A stretch of DNA of 36,910 nucleotides, from the NCBI RefSeq assembly GCF_014205875.1, contig NZ_JACHEN010000042.1, positions 1-36,910 of the forward strand. Direction: 5' to 3'. Source of the DNA: Anaerosolibacter carboniphilus. GTDB taxonomy: Bacteria; Bacillota; Clostridia; Peptostreptococcales; Thermotaleaceae. The first letter of the stretch is position 1. Each line of letters begins with the position of its first letter. A model generated the notes under the pieces. That model did not search any database. It was not told where the DNA came from and saw only the letters and a program-made list of their open reading frames with translations. Both the position numbers and the translations under genes were made by a program. This document shows positions 30,801 to 36,910 of the stretch, piece by piece.

Positions 30801-32183
30801 TCAGAAATATTTTTCTAGCTTTCTCTTTAAAGCAAATCGACTAATTCCTAATAGTTGAGATGCCTTTGAATAGTTGTCTTGAGAAAGCTCTAATGCTAAT
30901 TCGATATATGCCTTCTCCATCCTTTGGATCTCTTCATCTAAAGAAAATTTTTCCTTTATGAGTCGATGTTTGAACGTATCTTCTGGCAGCGTATTCGTTC
31001 GGACATTTAGGGGTTGCTGTGAGATCTCCAGCGGTAAATGATATGAATCAATAAAATCATCTCTATACAGGATGACAATTCTTTCTATTACATTCTTTAG
31101 TTCTCTGACATTCCCCTTCCAAGCATAGTTTAATAATTGTTCTTTGGCACTTTGCGTAATTCCTTTAATAGCTTTTCCGAATTTTTGATTATATACATTT
31201 AGAAAGTGCTCCGCTAATAATAAAATGTCTCCTCCCCTTTCACGCAAGGGCGGAAGATGTATTGGTACAACATTCAACCGATAATATAAATCTTCTCTAA
31301 ATTCTTTTTGCTGTACAGCCTTTTCTAAATCCTTATTCGTGGCAGCAATTATTCTTATATCTACTTCAATGTCCACAAGCCCACCAATTCTCTTGAATTT
31401 CTGTTCTTCTAAGAACCGAAGTAATTTGGCCTGCATTTCCAGGGGTAGTTCTCCAACCTCATCTAAAAAAACTGTCCCTCCATCCGCCAGTTCGAAAAGA
31501 CCCTTTTTTCGAGCTCCAGCTCCAGTAAAGGCATTTTTCTCAAACCCAAACAGCTCACTTTCTACAAGATGCTGTGGAATGGCTCCACAATTAATCTTTA
31601 GCATGGAAGCATCCTTTCGGACACTATGATTATGTATTGCCGAAGCTACCAATTCTTTTCCTGTTCCAGTTTCTCCTCGTATGAGTACAGTTACCTTGTC
31701 ATTTTGGGAAAGGATTTCAACCTTATCTTGTATTTCCCGCATCTTTGGGTGATTGCTGATCATAAAAGGCCTATTTTCCTGCTTTTCTTTTTCTAGCAGA
31801 TAAATTTTCTTCTGCATTTCAAAATTCTTCAATGCCTTTGATATGAGAAACTGAATCTCCTCGAGATCAAAAGGTTTGTGAATATAGTCAAAGGCACCAT
31901 TTTTTATAGCCGTTACTGCTGTTTTGGTATCTCCGTAGGCCGTCATCATAATCACTTCTACTTCCTTATCGATAGCTTTGACCTTTTTTATTACCTCCAG
32001 CCCATTTTCTTCTGATAGCCTCATATCTAAGAATATAATCTGAGGCTTAAAATCAAGAAGTTTTTTAATTCCTTCTGTCCCGGTACACGCTGTATCTACA
32101 TCATATCCAAAATCCTTTAACCCTTCTTTCAGGGACATACATAGTACTTTTTCATCATCTATAATGAGTATGCGCTTCTTCAT
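30801..32183 (-). CDS. NtrC-family sigma-54-dependent response regulator
   Basis: I start at ATG 32183 (MKKRILIIDDEKV, 460 residues) behind GGTGGTG; two upstream ATGs are alternatives. The receiver domain (about 1-120) has IIDDE, the phospho-acceptor in IIFLDMRLSE, and KPFD. The AAA+ domain (about 140-370) has Walker A GETGTGKE, Walker B GGTVFLDEVGEL and arginines in LPPLRERGGDI. The sigma-54 contact loop reads NAFTGA rather than GAFTGA. A Fis-type helix-turn-helix closes the protein (SKASQLLGISRFALKRKLEKY). It overlaps the kinase gene by 29 bases. The obvious target is the sigma-54 promoter of pxpA, directly downstream. Confidence 0.93.
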   Translation of the reverse strand: MKKRILIIDDEKVLCMSLKEGLKDFGYDVDTACTGTEGIKKLLDFKPQIIFLDMRLSEENGLEVIKKVKAIDKEVEVIMMTAYGDTKTAVTAIKNGAFDYIHKPFDLEEIQFLISKALKNFEMQKKIYLLEKEKQENRPFMISNHPKMREIQDKVEILSQNDKVTVLIRGETGTGKELVASAIHNHSVRKDASMLKINCGAIPQHLVESELFGFEKNAFTGAGARKKGLFELADGGTVFLDEVGELPLEMQAKLLRFLEEQKFKRIGGLVDIEVDIRIIAATNKDLEKAVQQKEFREDLYYRLNVVPIHLPPLRERGGDILLLAEHFLNVYNQKFGKAIKGITQSAKEQLLNYAWKGNVRELKNVIERIVILYRDDFIDSYHLPLEISQQPLNVRTNTLPEDTFKHRLIKEKFSLDEEIQRMEKAYIELALELSQDNYSKASQLLGISRFALKRKLEKYF

Positions 32184-33951
32184 TTGCATCACCACCATCT
32201 ATTGGAAATCTTATTTTAAATGTTGTTCCTCTGTTTAATACGCTTTCAACCTCTATCTCTCCATGATTTTCAACAATCAGCTTGTGCACTACAGATAAAC
32301 CTAGGCCTACGCCTTGTGGATAGGTTGTAAAAAAAGGGTTAAATATCTTTTCCATGTCCTCTGCGCTAATGCCACATCCATTATCCTGAAATTCAATCGT
32401 AACAAACTTGCCTTTTTCGCTAAGGATATTGTCTAATTTGATATTCAATATCCCGTCCATTTCCATTGCTCTGAGTGCATTGGTAACAATATTTAAGAAT
32501 ACTTGTTCAATTTGGCCTTTGTCAATGAGCACATATATTTCTTTAGCATTTATTATCTTATTTATCTTGATTTGTTTTTCAGAAGCTTCTTTTTTGATCA
32601 AATGAAGGGATCGATTTAAGATTTCTGTAATATCTACTATTTCATATTTCGGTATCCGCGGTTTAGCAAAATCAAGTAATTCTGTTATTAAATTGTTCAA
32701 TCGATCAATCTCATACAGCACCCCGTTAAAAAGCTCTTGATTTACTTCTTCTTCTGACGTACATAATCTTTTTTTCAACACTTGAACGCTCATTTTCATA
32801 CCAGCCAATGGATTTCGTATTTCATGGGCTAGCCCTGCTGCTAACTGTCCCACAGAAGTTAGGCGATTTACTCTTTCAATTTCCGTTTCAATCTTCCGTC
32901 TCTCCGTAATATCATTAAAATTACATATAGCACCGCTCACTTTTTGCTCTTGTGTCCTTAGCAGCGATGTTGTTACATCTATATATATCTTATCGTTAGG
33001 AAACCCCTTCTGAAAAACATATATGTTATTTATGTTTTTACCTAGCATCAGTGTCTCTTTTAACTGCTTGATTAAAGTCTCTTCTATGTCTTGATTTTCT
33101 TCATGATTCCTCATCTGACATTTTAACATTCTCTCTGCAGGCTGGTTCATTGATACAATATTGCCATCTTCATCCACCGTAATAATTCCAGTAGAAACAT
33201 TTCTCAAAATATCTTCATTAAACTGCATAATTTCCACTAGCTTTGCTGTATTCAACTGCAACTTTTCGATCATATTATTAAAAGAATCAGCCAGCATACC
33301 TATTTCATCTGTACGCTTAATATAAATCTTCTCTTTTAAATTTCCTCTAGCAATTCTATTACATACATCTGCCAGCAGCTTGATAGGTTTTGAAATATTA
33401 TAAGCAATCAATATGGTAGCTTGCATGGAAATTACTAAGGAAATAATTGTTACCAGCAAGGTATACTTCTGAGTTCCTATCAACTCCTCTGAAAAAATGC
33501 TCTTGTTTATAGCATAACCAAGGGTCCATCCCCATGGAATATAGGCTGTATACGTAAATAGCATATGATCCTTTTCTATAATTTTATTATATCCTTGGGA
33601 TCGTTCCTCCTCTATGTTTTTCATTAGTATATCTGCCCGATTAAAGTGACTGAGAAGAATTCCTTTGTTTTCAATGATTACTAGTCCTGGTTGTTCTAGC
33701 TCCTCATAGTATGCGATAACTTCCTTCTTTGCTCTTTCTAGAGAAATTCTCCCTGTATTTACTTCTTCATTTATATTTTTAATAAAATACATCGTTTCTT
33801 TTATATTCTCTTCCATATACCTTTTTTGATTATCGAGCAACAATTGATAGCCGTTCCAATAGGATACGATACCCAAACTAGCGATTGAAAGTATGACCAG
33901 TATCATAAAAGGGATTAAGATTTTATTTTCTAAATCTAACTTCAATGTCAT
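32155..33951 (-). CDS. Membrane histidine kinase, partner of the NtrC-type regulator
   Basis: The start lies in the last codons of the symporter gene; ATG 33951 (MTLKLDLENK, 598 residues) is most likely, with TTG 33945 as an alternative better spaced from AAAAGG. Helix 1 (about 10-32), an external Cache-like sensor of roughly 130 residues containing YIPWGWTLGYAI, helix 2 (about 165-190), HAMP, a PAS domain (about 255-370), then HisKA with LAHEIRNPLAGMKMSV and an ATPase domain with NIVTNALRAM, DNGCGIS and GVGLGLSVVHKL. The external sensor suggests it reads a small molecule outside the cell. Overlaps on both sides tie it to the symporter and to the regulator. Confidence 0.92.
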   Translation of the reverse strand: MTLKLDLENKILIPFMILVILSIASLGIVSYWNGYQLLLDNQKRYMEENIKETMYFIKNINEEVNTGRISLERAKKEVIAYYEELEQPGLVIIENKGILLSHFNRADILMKNIEEERSQGYNKIIEKDHMLFTYTAYIPWGWTLGYAINKSIFSEELIGTQKYTLLVTIISLVISMQATILIAYNISKPIKLLADVCNRIARGNLKEKIYIKRTDEIGMLADSFNNMIEKLQLNTAKLVEIMQFNEDILRNVSTGIITVDEDGNIVSMNQPAERMLKCQMRNHEENQDIEETLIKQLKETLMLGKNINNIYVFQKGFPNDKIYIDVTTSLLRTQEQKVSGAICNFNDITERRKIETEIERVNRLTSVGQLAAGLAHEIRNPLAGMKMSVQVLKKRLCTSEEEVNQELFNGVLYEIDRLNNLITELLDFAKPRIPKYEIVDITEILNRSLHLIKKEASEKQIKINKIINAKEIYVLIDKGQIEQVFLNIVTNALRAMEMDGILNIKLDNILSEKGKFVTIEFQDNGCGISAEDMEKIFNPFFTTYPQGVGLGLSVVHKLIVENHGEIEVESVLNRGTTFKIRFPIDGGDANEEAHTHYR

Positions 33952-35403
33952 CACCTTTTCTGTCATAAGTATATCTGCTAACTCCGTAAAATAAAAAAAT
34001 GGAAGCAACTACACCAGGGAAAGCAGGATGAATCATGTGCTCATTTATACCCGTAATCTTATATTTAAATAACCATATGATCATCACTACCAAACCTCCT
34101 ATAAAAGAAGATATGGCACCTTCCTTCGTTGCTTTTTTCCAAAACAAGCCTCCATATAAAGGCAGTAAAAAGGTAACAGAAAAAACTCCCCATATATGGC
34201 TACCATAGACCAACAAGCTCTTTGGCGGACTAATCGAAAGTATTAGGGAGATTGTTCCTGCGATTAAAATAAATAGGCGATTAAAATTGATGAATCTATC
34301 ATCATCTATTTCAGCATTTGTCAGATTCTTAAATATGTCATAAGTAAATCCACTTGATAGAATAAGCAATTGTGAATTCGCCGTTGAAACAGCCGCTGCT
34401 GTAATACTGATTAAAATAAATCCGCTTAAGCGGGAATAAATTACCTTGTTAATGATATATGGAAAAACCTCATCTGTCGACTGAATATGAGCAATCGACG
34501 GCTGTAGTACTCTTGATCCAATACCTATAATAAATATTCCTACATAAACGATAGATAGGATTAGAACAGAAAAGCATATCATCTTTACAGCAGTTTCTTT
34601 ATTTCTCGCAGATGTGATGCGCATAGCATATTGAGGATTTGCAGCCAGACCCAGCCCCCATCCACAAAATCCTGTTAGAACCATCATAGGTGGATACATC
34701 CCTTTTGAAAAAGGGTCCAGGAGTGCTCCTTTCTCCGTTATAAATGGAAATTCAGGAAATGGTCTCGTAGAAATGAGTGCGGCTTTCTTATGTAGTATCA
34801 TGATTCCATCAGCATGATTAAAAATAAGCCCTGCTGCTAGGGCAGTACCTAAGACAATTAGAATAAAATTCAATCCATCTGTTTTTGTGACGGAAAATAA
34901 TCCTCCAAATGTTGTATAAATAATAAATAAGTACACCAAAATGATTGCTAAAGTATAATTGATATCTAAAAGCTCCGACATTACAACCCCGAATCCTCTA
35001 ATCTGAATAATCATGCAGAAGGTATAGCTAAAAACAATAATGCAGCCTCCCATGGCCTGCAGCATCTTACTGTCATATCGGATTCTAAAATATTCTGGTA
35101 CCGTTAAAATATCATATTCTTTTAGCCTTGGAGCGATCACAACTAAAAATGCAGCCCCGAAGAACCATGGGACGACTGCATATAATACCGCAGAATACCC
35201 ATATGCATATAAAGATCCTGAGAGTCCCTGCATAGAAGCAGCGCTAAACCATGTGGCCGTATGCTTGGTAATAAACCTAAGCTATTTCCGGCAACAAAGA
35301 AGTCTCTTATATTATTGGTCTTCTTAAATCCCCCTTTGCCATACCATAGTAATATAATGGTATAGAGAGTAAAGTACATAAGATAAACAATTGCTTTATT
35401 CAT
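33923..35403 (-). pseudogene. Sodium:solute symporter (SSS family), split by a frameshift
   Basis: Two reading frames together make one SSS protein of about 490 residues. The N-terminal piece (35403 to about 35275) gives NNIRDFFVAGNSLGLL, the usual SSS start. The rest (from about 35275 to 33923) gives TATWFSAASMQGLSGSLYAYG and continues to an intact C-terminus with a dozen helices. The change of frame falls near 35268-35278, at an A/T run (TTTATTA on the coding strand). A single missing base there would restore GNSLGLITKHTATWF. It may be a true mutation or a sequencing error; the healthy downstream frame suggests it is recent. It overlaps the small membrane gene before it and the kinase gene after it. 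Confidence 0.85.
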
Positions 35404-35533
35404 CTTTGAACACCTTCTTGTGTTTCAAAATAAGTGCTACCAGTGTAGGCGATAGCGCTGAAATAATAAACAGTCCACCTACTATAAGCATTGTCTCTGC
35501 TGGAATCCCGAAGAAAAGCAGATCACTATTCAT
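35396..35533 (-). CDS. Small single-helix membrane protein, probable symporter accessory
   Basis: The start is ATG 35533 (MNSDLLFFGIPAETMLIVGG, 45 residues), 6 bases after GAGGG. One membrane helix (about 12-36) is followed by a basic tail LKHKKVFKDE. The stop overlaps the symporter start by 8 bases. Small hydrophobic proteins are often encoded directly before SSS transporters, where they act as subunits; I infer the same here. No known family is assigned. Confidence 0.7.
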   Translation of the reverse strand: MNSDLLFFGIPAETMLIVGGLFIISALSPTLVALILKHKKVFKDE

Positions 35534-35848
35534 CTCGTTCCCTCGCTTTCTAAGAGATATATTGGCTTCTGATGAATTAAAATGTGTATGCATCCTAATT
35601 CATCTAGGGTACAAAGAATATTTTATCATATTGTCTGAATTTTTAATATCTAATCAAATAATTAGCATATCCCATTTGATCTTTGAATGAGTTCAGTCTA
35701 CCTTAATATTGTGATTCTCGAAATCTACACTACGAAACCCTAAAACTTTTCTACTATTTTTTCCTACTTCACCTCTAATTCCATCTCTTTTTCCCATTAT
35801 GACACCAAATCGTCGCTTTCTTCTCCTATTTTGCTGTAAAAGTCCATG
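35534..35848. other. Intergenic region upstream of the symporter-kinase operon
   Basis: No gene or strong promoter is seen. An A/T-rich stretch at about 35618-35670 (minus-strand ATGATAAAAT) may hold the operon's -10 box. An open frame at 35693-35938 is an accidental reading through the tRNA fragment. Confidence 0.4.
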
Positions 35849-35878
35849 AAAAAAGACTATAGGAGAAACCCTACAGTC
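35849..35878 (-). terminator. Terminator following the tRNA-Ser fragment
   Basis: On the minus strand GACTGTAGG and CCTATAGTC pair (one G-T) around GTTTCT, then TTTTTT. It lies 11 bases past the CCA end of the tRNA fragment, as expected of a native tRNA terminator. Confidence 0.85.
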
Positions 35879-35889
35879 CTTGCTTTCAC

Positions 35890-35947
35890 TGGCGGAGAGA
35901 GTGGGATTTGAACCCACGGTACTATCTCTAGTACACACGATTTCGAG
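35890..35947 (-). tRNA. 3' half of tRNA-Ser(CGA), 5' half missing
   Basis: On the minus strand the bases start at an anticodon loop CTCGAAA (anticodon CGA). They continue through a long variable arm (GTACTAGAGATAGTACC), the T arm GTGGG-TTCAAAT-CCCAC and the acceptor strand TCTCTCC-GCCA. A matching 5' acceptor strand (GGAGAGA) and D arm are not found upstream, where unrelated A/T-rich sequence begins. It is a non-functional fragment, best explained as the end of an integrated element. Confidence 0.8.
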
Positions 35948-36174
35948 TTGTTCGAGGTTGATTATATCTGTTTTCGGGTACTTTCACTTGGTTGTCGTTA
36001 TGCTTGATTTTTTAAGCACCCTTTTCTCTTTTGTGATTAGTGATTGTTGATTGTTTCTAGTTGTTGTCGCCACTTCGCCGCCGTACCGTCGCCTCGTCGA
36101 CGCCTAGACCTATTATTGCATATTAGATAAATATGGTGAAATAACTTTATCTTACATTATGCCTGTTATCCGAA
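35948..36174. other. Non-coding stretch between the tRNA fragment and the acetyltransferase gene
   Basis: It contains an unusually GC-rich patch (about 36066-36108, CGCC/GTCG repeats) next to TGATT-type repeats (36034-36055). No gene is seen. Base composition differs from both sides, compatible with foreign or junction DNA. Confidence 0.4.
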
Positions 36175-36687
36175 CTATTGTATGTTAATAGTTCCAGCTT
36201 TATTTGCTAAAGCACCAGGTATCAATTCAAGAGCCATGCACCATTCAGCTTTTTTTGTTTTGTCAGCAATGTGGAATATTCCATATTCGTAAGATGGTTT
36301 AAAACCAAACTTATGATAAAATTCTGGTCCTCCACAAAGGAATACAGATGTATATTTCATACTTTTTGCAATTCGAAAAGCTTCCATCATCATTGTACGA
36401 GCAATCCCCTTGCGGAAAAAATCGGGATGAACACTTATTGGAGATAATAAGAGTTCAGTATAAACATTATCAGATGTTGTAATGTTTGTTTTATATAAAA
36501 CGATTTGACCTATTAATTTTCCATCTTCATTCTCTGTAACCAATGAAAGTTCAGGAATAAAGGTATCTTTTTTTCTCACCTCATTCAAATAATCCCATTC
36601 TCCTTCATTAGTTGATGTAGCAAAAGATTTTTTCACAAGTTCATAAACTTCATTATAATCGGTGGGTCGTTCTTGCCGTATAATCAT
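36175..36687 (-). CDS. GNAT-family N-acetyltransferase (YhbS-like)
   Basis: In the 170-residue product the N-terminal MIIRQERPTDYNEVYELVKKSF, the central beta strand LLSPISVHPDFFRKGIARTMM (acetyl-CoA loop Q/RxxGxA as RKGIA) and VFLCGGPEFYHKFGFKPS are typical of the YhbS branch of GNAT. Such enzymes move acetyl groups from acetyl-CoA to an amine; the substrate is unknown. AGGAGG precedes the ATG. It lies between the tRNA scar and the window edge, with loosely similar 16-base motifs on each side (36160-36175 and 36799-36814), so it may be cargo of the integrated element. Confidence 0.9.
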   Translation of the reverse strand: MIIRQERPTDYNEVYELVKKSFATSTNEGEWDYLNEVRKKDTFIPELSLVTENEDGKLIGQIVLYKTNITTSDNVYTELLLSPISVHPDFFRKGIARTMMMEAFRIAKSMKYTSVFLCGGPEFYHKFGFKPSYEYGIFHIADKTKKAEWCMALELIPGALANKAGTINIQ

Positions 36688-36910
36688 ATAAGCCTCCTAT
36701 ACATCGCATAAATGATTTTTGATTCGCAATAATCCACAGTTACGACACAATATATGAAGAATGCGACATATCGTAGGCAACCGTTCTGAATCATTGTCTG
36801 CCCGTAATCGGAACGCCACAAGGGGCGTTCCCTTGTAATATATAGTTAGATGGATTATCCATTTTCTATCTTAAAAAAGTCCGAATAATCATGTCAGTGG
36901 GTATATAAAT
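36688..36910. other. Leader region of the acetyltransferase with two competing hairpins
   Basis: GGAACGCC (36810-36817) pairs with GGCGTTCC (36824-36831), while ACAAGGG (36818-36824) can instead pair with CCCTTGT (36830-36836). No gene is visible to the window edge. Confidence 0.5.

Noticed and set aside
35693..35938. Open frame of 81 codons across the tRNA fragment
   Set aside because: It reads through the tRNA 3' half and its terminator, lacks a ribosome site and has no family resemblance.
441..36074. Shared 13-base word TGTTGTCGCCACT at 441-453 and 36062-36074
   Set aside because: In 37 kb several identical 13-base pairs are expected by chance; flanks do not match.
1..36910. CRISPR array or defence island
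   Set aside because: No regularly spaced repeats, cas genes, restriction enzymes, toxin-antitoxin pairs or known anti-phage domains were seen.

Overview
The window looks like chromosome of a low-GC Clostridia-class Firmicute. An Alkaliphilus- or Clostridium-like anaerobe is an inference from AT-rich codon use, strong AGGAGG/GGGGG ribosome sites, TTG starts, Fe-S proteins and Firmicute-type regulation; no rRNA or species marker is present. Most genes lie on the minus strand. The plus-strand exceptions are a two-gene unit of unknown function (4951-6848) and a riboswitch-controlled antiporter (18883-19887).

Layout, left to right. (1) 1-347: the start of a mannitol PTS permease gene with its promoter and leader, then a secreted CAP-domain protein and a membrane PAS-PAS-GGDEF-EAL c-di-GMP protein. 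(2) 4428-6848: a nested palindromic repeat, a sigma-A promoter and two overlapping unknown genes (DUF6323-like and DUF6179-like). (3) 7003-12600: a GntR(FCD)-regulated tripartite tricarboxylate transporter (tctC-tctB-tctA) followed by a ferredoxin-like protein and a Cys-rich protein; a repeated palindromic operator ties these genes to the regulator. (4) 12601-15835: structured repeats, a long perfect palindrome and a VanRS-like two-component system. (5) 15916-19979: recQ, a small acidic protein, and a yybP-ykoY (Mn2+) riboswitch with terminator controlling a CaCA-family antiporter. (6) 20042-26360: an MBL-fold hydrolase, then an efflux operon (ABC ATPase, FtsX-type permease, HlyD-type adaptor, TetR) whose promoter is flanked by two TetR-type operators. 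(7) 26389-35593: a decayed RAYT-type transposase, then the 5-oxoprolinase operon pxpA-ycsG-pxpB-pxpC behind a sigma-54 promoter, preceded by an overlapping chain of small membrane protein, sodium:solute symporter (frameshifted), histidine kinase and NtrC-type activator. (8) 35849-36910: a 3'-half tRNA-Ser fragment with its terminator, most simply the end of an integrated element, followed by a GNAT acetyltransferase between weakly matching repeats.

Genes working together: the symporter/kinase/NtrC group probably senses a substrate and drives the adjacent sigma-54 promoter of the 5-oxoproline (pyroglutamate) genes. The GntR protein probably controls the Tct uptake genes and the downstream Fe-S pair. 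The TetR protein probably represses its own efflux operon.

The most novel-looking items are: a three-hairpin, terminator-ended RNA-like element in two covarying copies (12765-12836 and 26394-26466), one attached to transposase debris; the Tct-linked ferredoxin/Cys-rich pair; the DUF6323/DUF6179 pair; and the transporter-kinase-NtrC-oxoprolinase circuit.
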